Positions 1 to 9,259 of a stretch of 64,000 bases of DNA are shown here, in pieces (positions within the stretch are counted from its first letter, which is position 1; the number at the start of each line of letters is the position of its first letter). The notes beneath the pieces are model-generated. The model did no database searches. It was not told the DNA's origin and was given only the letters and a program-made list of their open reading frames with translations. Location: positions 3,658,001-3,722,000 of the forward strand of contig OZ244581.1 in assembly GCA_965217935.1 (NCBI GenBank), given 5' to 3'. Both the position numbers and the translations under genes were made by a program. Origin of the DNA: JBBROS01 sp965217935. GTDB lineage: Bacteria; Pseudomonadota; Alphaproteobacteria; Acetobacterales; Acetobacteraceae.

Positions 1-650
1 CGGTTACGCGGCTGCTGCAGGGGATCAACCGGGAATACAACGGCTTCCTCAAGGTCGACGGGATTGAGCTTCGGGAGATCAACCTGACGCATCTGCGCCG
101 CAGTTTCGGCGTCGTGTTGCAGGACAATTTCCTGTTCCGCGGCACGGTGCGCGACAACATCACCGCCGGGCGCCCGGGCCTTACCCTGGACGATGTCGTG
201 AGGGCGGCGCGGCTTGCGGGCGCCGAGGAGTTCATCGAGCGTCTGCACGCCGGCTACGACACGTTCATCGAGGAAGGGTCGGCGAACCTCTCGGGCGGGC
301 AGCGGCAGCGGCTGGCGATCGCCAGGGCGGTGATCGCCGATCCGAAGCTCATGATCCTTGACGAAGCGACCAGCGCGCTTGACCCGGAGAGCGAGGCTCT
401 GGTGAATGCCAACCTGACGCGGCTCGGGAAAGGGCGGACGATGGTCATCGTCTCGCATCGCCTGTCCTCGTTGCTGGACTGCGACATGATCATGGTCATG
501 GACAAGGGAACGGTTATCGACATGGCGCCGCACAAGACGTTGCTGGAGCGGTGTTCGATCTATAGGACGCTATGGGCGCAGCAGAACAGGCACATGGACG
601 GCGGCAAGGCGCAGAAGCCGCTCGTGTCCGTTGCGGCCCAGGGTGACTGA
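1..650 (+). CDS. ABC transporter ATPase, type I secretion type (C-terminal part)
   Basis: The reading frame is open from the left edge (first full codon at base 3), so the N-terminal and membrane domains lie outside the window. What remains is most of a nucleotide-binding domain: a Q-loop (VVLQDN) near bases 105-122, the ABC signature LSGGQRQR at 288-311, Walker B LMILDEATSALD at 348-383, and the H-loop VSHR with its His codon at 456. The domain energises substrate export across the inner membrane. The HlyD-type adaptor that follows 80 bases later indicates a type I secretion ABC protein of the HlyB/peptidase-like group rather than a lipid flippase. The substrate cannot be read from this fragment. 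Confidence 0.9.
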   Translation, partial: VTRLLQGINREYNGFLKVDGIELREINLTHLRRSFGVVLQDNFLFRGTVRDNITAGRPGLTLDDVVRAARLAGAEEFIERLHAGYDTFIEEGSANLSGGQRQRLAIARAVIADPKLMILDEATSALDPESEALVNANLTRLGKGRTMVIVSHRLSSLLDCDMIMVMDKGTVIDMAPHKTLLERCSIYRTLWAQQNRHMDGGKAQKPLVSVAAQGD

Positions 651-685
651 TCCGCGGGCGTCCTGCGAGGTCCGCTTTAAATCGG

Positions 686-705
686 GGCCATACTGCTAAA
701 TGGCC
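686..705. promoter_or_regulatory. Small inverted repeat upstream of the HlyD-type gene
   Basis: The arms GGCCAT and ATGGCC are separated by 8 bases and lie 25 bases before the adaptor start codon. It could be an operator half-site pair or a weak RNA hairpin between the two secretion genes. No function is shown. Confidence 0.2.
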
Positions 706-730
706 AGCTTGACGTGATAGGAGTTCGGTG

Positions 731-2125
731 ATGGGTGCTTTGACGTTGCGCGGCGAGAGCCGGGCCGTGAAGCGTGCGGAGTCGACGGCGCTGCCGTCGT
801 TATTGGAGTTCCATTCCCCGACCGCAGCGCTTGCCGTCACGCCCATCCAGTATGGGGCGCGGAGCATCACGGCCGTTGTCTGCACCCTGGTCGCGGCGTG
901 CTTCGGCGCTGCGGGCCTGATTCCGATCGATAAGGTGGTGACTGCGCAAGGCCGGGTCGTCGCCGAGAGCGCGACGAGCGTCATCCAGCCGCTTGAGACG
1001 GCGATCGTGCGAAGCGTCAACGTCAAGGAGGGGCAGCAGGTCCGCAAGGGAACAATCCTCGCGCGGCTTGACCCGACGTTCGTGACCGCCGACGCGTCGG
1101 CCTTGAAGAGCCAGGTCGCCAGCCTGCAAGCCGAGGTCAACCGGCTGCAGGCCGAGGCGTCCGGGACCGAGTACAAGCCTAAGGAGACCAACCCGAGCAC
1201 GCTGCTGCAGAAGGCGATCTTCACGCAGCGCCAAGCCGAGCGCGGCTACAAGATGGAGAACTACGCCCAGAAGATCAGCAGCCTGCAGGCGCAAATCCAG
1301 CGGTCGATGTCGGACGTCAATGCCTACAAGCAGCGCCTTGCCGTGGCGAGCGACCTTGAGCAGAAGCGGATGGAGCTTGAGAAGCTGAAGGTCGGGAGCC
1401 AGATCAACCGGCTTGCGGCGACGGACAGCCGGCTGGAAGTGCAGCGCGGTCTGGACAATGCGCTGGGAACGGCATCCCAGGGCGCCCGCGACATGGCGGC
1501 GATGACGGCCGAGCGGGATGCGTATGACCAGAACTGGCGCAGCCAGGTTGTGCAGGACCTCACCGAGCAGAGCCGGAAGCTCTCGGACGCGACCGAGAAC
1601 CTCGCCAAAGCGGAGCGCCGCGAGCAACTGGTCGAGTTGCGGGCCGACCAGGACTCGATCGTGCTGAACATCGCCAAGGTATCGCCGGGATCGGTGCTGC
1701 AGTCAGGCGAGCAGCTTATGTCGCTCACGCCGGTCGACGCGCCGCAACGGGTCGAGGTCAATATTGCGGGCAGCGACGCGGGGTTCGTGCATCCCGGCAA
1801 TCCTGTCACCATCAAGTTCGATGCGTTCCCATCGACGCAATACGGCGATGCGGAGGGCGCCGTGACCACCGTCAGCCCGGACAGCTTCGTCGGCAACCCG
1901 GACGAGAAGCAGCGCGGGGTGGAACAGATGCCGAAGTCCGGGCAGGCATTCTACCGCGCGTATGTCAGCATCGACGAAGTGAAGCTGCATGACACGCCGC
2001 CCGGGTTCCGCGTGACCCCTGGCATGCCGGTCACCGCCGACGTGAAAGTCGGCAAGCGCACTGTCTTGAGCTACATGCTCAGCCGCGTGCTGCCGGTGGC
2101 GCTCGATGGGATGCGGGAGCCTTGA
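731..2125 (+). CDS. HlyD-family type I secretion periplasmic adaptor
   Basis: This is a 464-residue membrane-fusion protein that would link the inner-membrane ABC exporter to an outer-membrane TolC-type channel. A short cytoplasmic N-terminus precedes one membrane segment at about residues 45-66. The hairpin entry motif follows (VQPLETAIVRSVNVKEGQ-like biotinyl/lipoyl half), then a long Lys/Glu/Gln-rich coiled coil at about 120-300, the second lipoyl half, and a beta-barrel domain. The ATG at 731 is preferred over the GTG at 728 because TAGGAG at 718-723 is correctly spaced for it. The gene follows the ABC ATPase with an 80-base gap, so the two are probably one transport unit. Confidence 0.9.
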   Translation: MGALTLRGESRAVKRAESTALPSLLEFHSPTAALAVTPIQYGARSITAVVCTLVAACFGAAGLIPIDKVVTAQGRVVAESATSVIQPLETAIVRSVNVKEGQQVRKGTILARLDPTFVTADASALKSQVASLQAEVNRLQAEASGTEYKPKETNPSTLLQKAIFTQRQAERGYKMENYAQKISSLQAQIQRSMSDVNAYKQRLAVASDLEQKRMELEKLKVGSQINRLAATDSRLEVQRGLDNALGTASQGARDMAAMTAERDAYDQNWRSQVVQDLTEQSRKLSDATENLAKAERREQLVELRADQDSIVLNIAKVSPGSVLQSGEQLMSLTPVDAPQRVEVNIAGSDAGFVHPGNPVTIKFDAFPSTQYGDAEGAVTTVSPDSFVGNPDEKQRGVEQMPKSGQAFYRAYVSIDEVKLHDTPPGFRVTPGMPVTADVKVGKRTVLSYMLSRVLPVALDGMREP

Positions 2126-2150
2126 GGCAGGGCGCCGGTCGGCTCGGGGC

Positions 2151-3920
2151 ATGATGAGGCTCGCGTCAGGCATCAGGAATGCCATGTTCCCGCGGCGTCG
2201 GCTCAGGTTCGCGCTGGGCCGGGCCGAAGCGGGCTCCCTGCACGAGGTATTCAAGATCTTGGCCCCGGCGGCTCGGAAGGGACACCGCGAGGCGCAGTAT
2301 TGGGTCGGCAAGGCATACCTGGAAGGCCGGGGCGTGCCGGTCAGCCGGGCGAGCGCGATGCGCTGGCTGCAGCAGTCCGCCGAGGCCGGCTATGTCGAGG
2401 CGCAATCGGTTCTTGCGGCGTTATACCTGACGGGCGCGAGCAAACGCGACGACAGCGCCGGATCGTCGGTTTTCGCTGACGACAGCGCCAGCGCGCCGGA
2501 TTTCGAGCTGGCTGCGCGCTGGGCGCGGACGGCGGCCGACGCCGGGTCGCGCGATGCGCAGGCTTTGCTGGGCTATATCATGACCTCCGGCCCTGATTCG
2601 ATGCGCGACCTTGATGCCGCGCGGACCTGGTATGAGAAGTCTGCCGCTGCCGGGTGCTCGCAAGGGCATCTTGGCCTCGGGCTGGCAATCCTGCGCGATG
2701 CGAAGGACGACGAGGCCCGGGCAGGCGCCGCGCGGGAGATCGGCAAGGCGGCGCAGGCCAAGCTGCCGCTCGGCGTATACCTGATGGGCACGCTGCTGGA
2801 GTCCGGGATCGGGGTTGAGCGGAATATCGAGGCTGCGGCAAAGCTGTATGAGCAGTCGGCGGCCCTGGGCGTCCGGTCCGGCATCGCGCGCTGGGGCTTG
2901 ACCCTGCTTGAGGGGCGCGGGGTTCCGAAGGACGCCGTGAAGGGCGAGTCGTTCCTTCGCCGGGCCGCGCTTGCCGGCGATACCGAGGCGGCGGCGCTGG
3001 TCGGCGACCTCTACTCGCGGGGCGGCGACCTGCCGCCCAACTACGCCGAGGCGAGCGCGTGGTATACGAGGGCGGCCGAGAACGGCCATCATGCGGCCGC
3101 CCGGGCGCTCGGCATGCTCTATCTCAGCGGCGCCGGGGTTGCGCGCGACGCGGACGAGGCGGCGCGATGGTTCCGCCTGTCCGGCGAACACGGCGACAAG
3201 CAGGCGCGCGGCACCCTTGCCCAGCTTGTGTTGAGCGGCGCCGGCAAGCCCGAGGACCGCGTCCGCACGCGCGAGTGGTTCGAGGAGGCGGCCAATTCGG
3301 GCGATCTTCTGGCTGCCTTCAACTTCGGCGTATGCCTGGCCGAAGGCGTCGGCATCGAGCGCGACGACCGGCGCGCGGCCGAGTGGCTGCGGCGGGCCGC
3401 CGACGGGGTGGTCAACGCGCAGTTCTGGTATGGCCGGATGCTGGCGGAGGGCCGGGGGGTCGAGGCGAACCTGGCTGAGGGACGCCGCTGGATCGAGCGT
3501 GCGGCCGAGGCCGGGATGGTCGACGCGCAGGTGGTCCTGGCCGAGATGCTGGTCAACGGCCGTGGCGGCGCGCGCGATCATGCGGCGGCCCGGCGCTTGT
3601 TCGAGGCCGCGGCTGCGAAGGATCATGCTGGCGCGCAATTCGCCGCCGGGGCGATGCTGGGCGGCGGCCACGACATTCCCGCTGACCGTGCAGCGGCCCA
3701 GGCGTGGTTTGAGAAGGCCGCGGCCCGGGGGCATCCTTACGCCATGCTGATGCTCGGCCGCTACCTCGCTCGCGGGCTGGCCGGGCAAACGGATTTGGTA
3801 CGCGCCAGGGCCTTGCTGGAGGCCGCGCGGGACGCCGGGGTAAAAGAGGCCGCGTCCGACCTGGGCGCGGTCGCCGCGGCGTCGTCTTCGGCGCAGCCCC
3901 AGCCCGCGATCGCCGTTTAG
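2151..3920 (+). CDS. Sel1-repeat (SLR) protein
   Basis: This 589-residue protein is built almost wholly of Sel1-like repeats of about 36 residues, at least a dozen. Typical units read A-x-x-x-L-G-x-x-Y-x-x-G-x-G-V with a W-x-x-x-A-A-x-x-G second helix. Sel1 arrays form alpha solenoids that bind proteins and often act in envelope assembly or regulation. No signal peptide or membrane segment is visible; the N-terminus is Arg-rich. The frame is open upstream, but ATG 2151 is the first good start and lies 26 bases after the adaptor gene. Its place between the secretion and glycosyltransferase genes suggests a scaffold or assembly factor for this locus, which is inference. Confidence 0.85.
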   Translation: MMRLASGIRNAMFPRRRLRFALGRAEAGSLHEVFKILAPAARKGHREAQYWVGKAYLEGRGVPVSRASAMRWLQQSAEAGYVEAQSVLAALYLTGASKRDDSAGSSVFADDSASAPDFELAARWARTAADAGSRDAQALLGYIMTSGPDSMRDLDAARTWYEKSAAAGCSQGHLGLGLAILRDAKDDEARAGAAREIGKAAQAKLPLGVYLMGTLLESGIGVERNIEAAAKLYEQSAALGVRSGIARWGLTLLEGRGVPKDAVKGESFLRRAALAGDTEAAALVGDLYSRGGDLPPNYAEASAWYTRAAENGHHAAARALGMLYLSGAGVARDADEAARWFRLSGEHGDKQARGTLAQLVLSGAGKPEDRVRTREWFEEAANSGDLLAAFNFGVCLAEGVGIERDDRRAAEWLRRAADGVVNAQFWYGRMLAEGRGVEANLAEGRRWIERAAEAGMVDAQVVLAEMLVNGRGGARDHAAARRLFEAAAAKDHAGAQFAAGAMLGGGHDIPADRAAAQAWFEKAAARGHPYAMLMLGRYLARGLAGQTDLVRARALLEAARDAGVKEAASDLGAVAAASSSAQPQPAIAV

Positions 3921-3966
3921 AACCCGGCTCGCGAGGTTGGTTCGGGCGTAAGGTCGGCGGCCAGGA

Positions 3967-6906
3967 ATGTCCAACGCCTTGCTGTCAGACGTCGAGGCGC
4001 GGGCGGAGCGCCGGCGGACCCGGACGCGGGCGGACCTCTGGCAAGCCTTGGCCCAGGCAGCGTGGCGAGAGGCGAAGGCGGCCGCCACGCCTGCGGCATC
4101 GGTGCGATGGCTGCAACGCGCCCATCGGTTGTTGCCTGACGACGGGATGGTCTCGACCGCGCTGGCGACCGCTTGGCTGGAGGTGGGCGCGCTCGATGAG
4201 GCCTACGCGGTGTTCAAAGCGCAGGCGGCACGGCATGGGGCGGGCGAGGACCTGTCCGGCATGGCCGTGTGCGCCCATCTGCTGGGCTGGCGCGAGGAGG
4301 CGGAGGCCGCGCTCGATGCGGCGCTGAAAGCCGGCGTTCCGAATCCGGCGTTGCGGACCCTCGCTGCCGCGGTTGCGCCGGCGCAGGGGTGGTGCGGCCT
4401 GACGACGGATGGGGCGCTTCAGGCGGTCGCCCCAGGGCCGTGCGCCGTGAGGCTCGATGGGGAGCTCGTTGACGTTGCCTGGTCTCGCGGCAAGGCCCGG
4501 CTTCCGGGACGCTGGCGCAGGGCCACGCGCCTTGACGTGACCGGCGCCGCCGGCGCGTTGCTCGGCAGCCCGATCGCCTTGCCCCGGTTCGCGGGCCTCG
4601 ACGGCTTCGTGGAAGCGACTGAGCAGGGCATCGAGGGATGGGCGTGGCATCCGGCGGACCCGGAGAGGCGTCCGACCATCCGCATCGAAGGCCCGAACGG
4701 CGCCGTGGAGCGGCTTGCCGCCGAAGATGCCGGCCCTGTCGGGCATGACCGCCCCTTGGCCCGTCCCCGCGCGATCCGGCTCAGCCGTGCGGACGTCGCC
4801 CGGCTCGGCGCCCCGCTGAGCGTCACCGGCCCCGATGGCAGGCACCTGCTCGGAAGCCCGGTCGAGCCTGGCGTCGCGTTCCGCGCGGGAACCGGCCCAT
4901 CGGCGTTCGCCCCTGTTTGGGCCGACGAGGACGCGCAGGCGGCGGCGCCCAGCCCGGCGCGGCGGCCGGTCGATATCGTCATTCCGGTCTACCGGGGCGT
5001 TGCCGAGACGCTCGCGTGCGTCGCCTCGGTGCTGGCCTGCAAGCCACGCGGCTCCCGCGTTCTCGTTGTGGACGATGCGTCGCCGGATGCGTGCTTGGTG
5101 GCGGAACTCGCCAAACTGGCCGCGCGGCAACGCATTACCTTGCTGCGCCAGGCGCGCAACCGCGGTTTTCCTGCCGCCGCGAACGCCGGGATGGCGGCTG
5201 CCCAGGGCCGGGATGTCCTGCTTCTCAACAGCGACACGCTTGTCCCGCCCGGCGCGATCGAGCGGCTGCGAGCGGCTGCCTACAGTGCCGCCGACATCGG
5301 CAGCGTCACGCCGCTCACGAATGACGGGACCATCGTCAGCTATCCTGATCCGTCCGGCGGCAACGCGGCGCCGGATCTCGCGGGCACGTGCGCTCTGCAG
5401 GCGTTCGCGGAGCAGGCCAATGCGGGCGTGACCGTCGATTTGCCCGTCGGGGTGGGCTTCTGCCTTTATCTCCGGCGGGATTGCCTCGATCAGGTCGGGC
5501 TGCTGCGGGAGGATGTTTTCGCCCAGGGCTACGGCGAGGAGACCGATCTTTGCCTTCGCGCCCGGAACACCGGCTGGCGCAACGTGGCGGCCCTCGACGC
5601 GTTCGTGGCCCACGTGGGCGGGACGTCGTTCGGGCCGGCGCGCAAGCACCTCATGCGGCGCAACGCCGCCGTGCTGAACCGCCTGCATCCGGGCTATGAC
5701 GACCTGGTGGCGCGGCACGAGGCCAGCGACCCGCTACAACCGGCACGGCGGCGCATGGACATCCTGCGCTGGCGCGCGGACCGGGGACGGGGCCGTTCGG
5801 TCGTCATCGTCACCCATGCCGGGGGGGGAGGGGTCGAGCATGTGGTGGCCGCCCGCGCCCGCGCCATTGCAGAGGCCGGGCAACGGGCCATCGTCCTGCG
5901 TCCGCACCGCGCGGCCGGGAGCGGGATTGCCGTCCGTGCCGAGCGGGCGGCGGGGGCGGCGTTCCCCAACCTCGTGTTCGCCATGCCGTCCGAGTTGCGG
6001 GATCTTGCCAAGTTCCTTCGCGCCGACCGGCCGGTCCGGCTTGAGCTGCATCATATGCTGGGCCATCATCACGGTTTGGCGGGCCTGGCCGAGCAGCTCG
6101 GCGCCGAACAGGTCAGCGTCGTGCATGACTACGCCCGGTTCTGCCCGCGGATCGCCCTTGTCAGCACGGAGCGGCGTTATTGCGGCGAGCCGGACGTTGA
6201 CGGCTGCGAGGCCTGCATCGCCGATCTGGGCAGCTTATTGGAAGACGATCCGCCCGTGCGCGAGCTGAGGCAGCGTTCGGAGCATGAACTCGCGCGCGCG
6301 TCCCGGATCGTGGCGCCCTCCCACGACGCCGCGGCCCGCATGGCCCGGCACTTCCCGGGCGTGAGGCCGGTGGTCGAGCCCTGGGAGGACGACCGCTTGC
6401 TTCCCGCCGCGGCTGCGGGTCCGGCGGGCGGCGCCTGCCGCGTCGTCGTCGCTGGCGCCATCGGCGCCGAGAAGGGCTACGACATCCTGCTCGCGTGCGT
6501 CCGCGATGCCCGCAAGCGCGGGCTTGCGATCGAGTTCGTCGTGGCCGGCTTCACCGCCGACGACGAGCGGCTGATGGCCGCGGGCGAGGTGTTCGTCACC
6601 GGCGAATACCGGGAGGCCGAGGCCGTCGAGCTGATCCGGGCGCAATCGGGCACGCTCGCGTTCATCCCGTCCGTCTGGCCCGAAACCTGGTGCTTCGCGC
6701 TCAGCCGGGTGTGGCAGGCGGGGCTTTCGGCGGCCGTGTTCGACCTCGGCGCGCAGGCGGAGCGGGTCCGCAAAACGGGGCGCGGCTGGGTTTTGCCGTT
6801 GGCCATGCCGCCCGGGCTGATCAACGACACGTTTCTACGCCTTGCGCCGGGCCTTGCGCCGGGCGCGGCGGCGTCGCAATCTGGGATTGCATTTGCACGA
6901 CGTTGA
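3967..6906 (+). CDS. Large bifunctional glycosyltransferase: TPR - GT2 - GT4
   Basis: This 979-residue fusion has four parts. Residues about 15-125 are TPR-like helical pairs. Residues about 135-330 form a beta-rich region with a GWAWHP motif. Residues about 335-595 are a GT2 domain with VVDDASPD, the metal-binding NSD at 421-423 and the GYGEETDLCLRA motif. Residues about 613-970 are a GT4 domain with a GGGGVEHV nucleotide-sugar loop and EKGYDILL. It probably adds two successive sugars to a polysaccharide or protein acceptor in the cytoplasm. ATG 3967 lies 46 bases after the Sel1 gene. The linker between the GT domains is encoded by a run of eight G (5821-5828), a possible slippage site. Donor and acceptor cannot be told from sequence. 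Confidence 0.85.
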   Translation: MSNALLSDVEARAERRRTRTRADLWQALAQAAWREAKAAATPAASVRWLQRAHRLLPDDGMVSTALATAWLEVGALDEAYAVFKAQAARHGAGEDLSGMAVCAHLLGWREEAEAALDAALKAGVPNPALRTLAAAVAPAQGWCGLTTDGALQAVAPGPCAVRLDGELVDVAWSRGKARLPGRWRRATRLDVTGAAGALLGSPIALPRFAGLDGFVEATEQGIEGWAWHPADPERRPTIRIEGPNGAVERLAAEDAGPVGHDRPLARPRAIRLSRADVARLGAPLSVTGPDGRHLLGSPVEPGVAFRAGTGPSAFAPVWADEDAQAAAPSPARRPVDIVIPVYRGVAETLACVASVLACKPRGSRVLVVDDASPDACLVAELAKLAARQRITLLRQARNRGFPAAANAGMAAAQGRDVLLLNSDTLVPPGAIERLRAAAYSAADIGSVTPLTNDGTIVSYPDPSGGNAAPDLAGTCALQAFAEQANAGVTVDLPVGVGFCLYLRRDCLDQVGLLREDVFAQGYGEETDLCLRARNTGWRNVAALDAFVAHVGGTSFGPARKHLMRRNAAVLNRLHPGYDDLVARHEASDPLQPARRRMDILRWRADRGRGRSVVIVTHAGGGGVEHVVAARARAIAEAGQRAIVLRPHRAAGSGIAVRAERAAGAAFPNLVFAMPSELRDLAKFLRADRPVRLELHHMLGHHHGLAGLAEQLGAEQVSVVHDYARFCPRIALVSTERRYCGEPDVDGCEACIADLGSLLEDDPPVRELRQRSEHELARASRIVAPSHDAAARMARHFPGVRPVVEPWEDDRLLPAAAAGPAGGACRVVVAGAIGAEKGYDILLACVRDARKRGLAIEFVVAGFTADDERLMAAGEVFVTGEYREAEAVELIRAQSGTLAFIPSVWPETWCFALSRVWQAGLSAAVFDLGAQAERVRKTGRGWVLPLAMPPGLINDTFLRLAPGLAPGAAASQSGIAFARR

Positions 6907-6918
6907 TCGCTAGGACTG

Positions 6919-7923
6919 ATGATGCCTGACCAAGCCCCGCAAGCCACGACCAACCAGATCAAGGAACTGAACGTATCCGGCCACACGATGGCGCTCGACC
7001 CTGGGCTGTATTGCGTTTTCAACGCTCCTGGCGGTGCTGCCGCCGAGTCTGAGGGCGGGTTGCCTGGCGTGCGGATCACGACGATGCCGGGGCGGCAAGG
7101 CGGGGCGGTGAGCCTCGCCGGCTTTCATGCCGATGGTTGGATCGGCGCCGACTCGGGCGCCCTGGTGCGGGTGAGCGGCGCCGCGGCCGAGGTGTTGGTG
7201 ACGGTGTACCAGGTGCCTGGCAGCAAGCTTGAGGCGCCGAAGCTGCAGGTTGTCCGGCTGTCCGGCGACGGGAGCACGCCGTCCGCCCCGGCGGAGATGG
7301 GGCAGCAAGCTTCGGGCAAGGACGCCGGGACCGTCGAGGTCGTGGCCCACGTGTATAAGCGCGGCGACGTGGCCGGGCGGCTCGGCGGCTGGATGGGCGA
7401 GCCGGGCAGCAACCGTTGGATCGAAGGGTTCGGGATCTCGCCGATCGAAGGCGTGCCGGCTTCGGACATCGAATATCAGGCCGTGCTGGGGCGCGGCTGG
7501 CTGTCGCCGTGGTCGGAAGGCGGCCAGTTCTGCGGCAGCCGCGGCATGTCGCTGCCGATCCTGGGGCTGCGAATCCGGCTTCGCGGCGACTCGGCGACGT
7601 CGCATCGGGTCGTGCTGTCGGCGACGTTCGTCGATGGCACCAGGATCGGGCCGGTCGCTGACGGCGACGCCTGCGAGGCGCCGAGCCTCGCGGCGCTCGA
7701 GGCGTTCCAGGTCTCGATCGAGCCGATCACGAACAAGCCCGCGACCGCTCCCGGCAAAGCTGGCGCGAAGGCGAAACCTGCGGAACCGGCGGCTGTAAAG
7801 GCAGCGAAACCGTCCCGCAAGGCCGCGGCCAAACCTGCGCCGGCGGCGAAGCCCGGGAAGGCGCCGGCGCCGAAACCGCGTGCCGCGCCGAAGCGGCCGG
7901 CGGCGGCTTCCAAGCGCCGCTGA
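6919..7923 (+). CDS. Uncharacterised protein with basic Lys/Ala/Pro tail
   Basis: I do not recognise this 334-residue protein. Residues 1 to about 260 look globular and soluble, with no signal peptide or membrane segment and many Gly and beta-forming residues. The last 70 or so residues are almost only Lys, Ala, Pro and Arg, like a histone H1 or TolA-type tail, and are expected to be disordered and strongly positive. Two adjacent ATGs (6919, 6922) can start it, 12 bases after the fusion glycosyltransferase. It is followed by another glycosyltransferase, so a role in the same surface-product pathway is likely. The tail could bind anionic polymer or DNA. Confidence 0.75.
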   Translation: MMPDQAPQATTNQIKELNVSGHTMALDPGLYCVFNAPGGAAAESEGGLPGVRITTMPGRQGGAVSLAGFHADGWIGADSGALVRVSGAAAEVLVTVYQVPGSKLEAPKLQVVRLSGDGSTPSAPAEMGQQASGKDAGTVEVVAHVYKRGDVAGRLGGWMGEPGSNRWIEGFGISPIEGVPASDIEYQAVLGRGWLSPWSEGGQFCGSRGMSLPILGLRIRLRGDSATSHRVVLSATFVDGTRIGPVADGDACEAPSLAALEAFQVSIEPITNKPATAPGKAGAKAKPAEPAAVKAAKPSRKAAAKPAPAAKPGKAPAPKPRAAPKRPAAASKRR

Positions 7924-7971
7924 CCGCGGCCGGCGCTCGCGGCCGAGCGCCGGGGGCGGGCTTTACTCCGC

Positions 7972-9192
7972 TTGAAATACCTTTTCGTCCATCAGAACTT
8001 TCCGGGTCAGTTCCTGCACCTGGTCCGGCGCCTGAGCCGCGATCCCGCGAACGAGATCCTGTTCATCACCGAGGCGAACGACAACGTCATCCCGGGCGTC
8101 CGCAAGTTCGCCTACGCGCCGCCGGCGCCGAGCGAGGCGACGTTCCCGGATGCGCAGGAGTTCGAACATGCCGTGCAACGCGCCCGCATCGTCGAGGACA
8201 TGGGGCGGCGCCTGCTTGCCCTCGGGTTCATCCCCGACATCATCATCGGCCACCACGGCTGGGGCGAGCTGCTGAACCTGCAGGATGTCTGGCCCGGCGT
8301 TCCCCTGCTCGGCTACTACGAGTTCTATTACCGCACGCACGGCCTCGATGTCGGCTTCGATCCGGAATTCGCGGAGCCGCCCGGAGGGTTCGGCAAGGTT
8401 AGGGCGAAGAACGCGGTCAACCTGCTGGCGCTCGAGAATCCGGGGCACGGGCAAACGCCCACGCGCTTCCAGCTCTCCACCTACCCGGACTGGGCGCAGC
8501 CGCGCATCTCCGTGCTGGCGGAAGGCGTCGACCTCGGCGTCTGCCGGCCGGACCCGGCGGTCCGCCGCTCGACGCTCGACGTGCGCGGCTTCCACATTGC
8601 GCCGAGCGACACGCTGGTCACGTTCGTCTCGCGCGACCTTGAGCCGTATCGGGGCTTTCACACCATCATGCGCGCGCTGCCGCGCCTGCACCGGCTCCGG
8701 CCTGACCTGAAGGTGGTGATGGTCGGCGGCGACGGCGTCAGCTACGGGGCGCGCCTCGTCGGCAAGACCTGGCGGGAGCATCTGCTCGGGGAAGTGGGGC
8801 ACATGATCGACCCGTCCCGCGCATGCTTTCCGGGCCGGGTGCCCTATCCGCTGTTCATCAGCCTGCTGCAGCGGTCGGACGCGCACGTTTACCTGACCTA
8901 TCCGTTCGTGCTGTCCTGGAGCTTGCGCGAGGCTTTGGCGTGCGGTTGCGCCATCGTGGGCAGCGACACAGCGCCGGTGCGCGAGTTCGTCGCCGACCGG
9001 CAGAATGGGCTGCTGGCGCCCTTCAACGATCCCGGCTCGGTCGCCGAACGAGTGCGGGAACTGCTCGACGACCCGCCGCTCGCGCGCCGCGTGCGAGAGG
9101 CGGCGCGCGCGTTCGCGGTGGAACACCTAGGGCTCGATCAGTATCTGGCCGGTTACCAGGCGCTCATTGACCGGGTGATGCGACGGTCCTGA
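7972..9192 (+). CDS. Glycosyltransferase family 4
   Basis: This is a 406-residue GT-B fold glycosyltransferase. The N-terminus KYLFVHQNFPGQF is the usual opening of a GT4 subgroup. The C-terminal nucleotide-sugar site is visible as SLREALACGCAIVGSD (about residues 316-331) followed by REFV. It would transfer a sugar from a nucleotide donor in the cytoplasm, probably to the same product as the upstream fusion enzyme. The only start that fits the family N-terminus is TTG at 7972, with a G-rich stretch (7951-7960) as a loosely spaced ribosome site. It is the last gene of the plus-strand secretion/glycosylation block. Confidence 0.85.
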   Translation: MKYLFVHQNFPGQFLHLVRRLSRDPANEILFITEANDNVIPGVRKFAYAPPAPSEATFPDAQEFEHAVQRARIVEDMGRRLLALGFIPDIIIGHHGWGELLNLQDVWPGVPLLGYYEFYYRTHGLDVGFDPEFAEPPGGFGKVRAKNAVNLLALENPGHGQTPTRFQLSTYPDWAQPRISVLAEGVDLGVCRPDPAVRRSTLDVRGFHIAPSDTLVTFVSRDLEPYRGFHTIMRALPRLHRLRPDLKVVMVGGDGVSYGARLVGKTWREHLLGEVGHMIDPSRACFPGRVPYPLFISLLQRSDAHVYLTYPFVLSWSLREALACGCAIVGSDTAPVREFVADRQNGLLAPFNDPGSVAERVRELLDDPPLARRVREAARAFAVEHLGLDQYLAGYQALIDRVMRRS

Positions 9193-9259
9193 CCGGGACG
9201 TTTGTGTCGGGCGGCCGGCTCGGGCATCGTTGGGCGGCGACATCGCAATGGAGTTCGGC

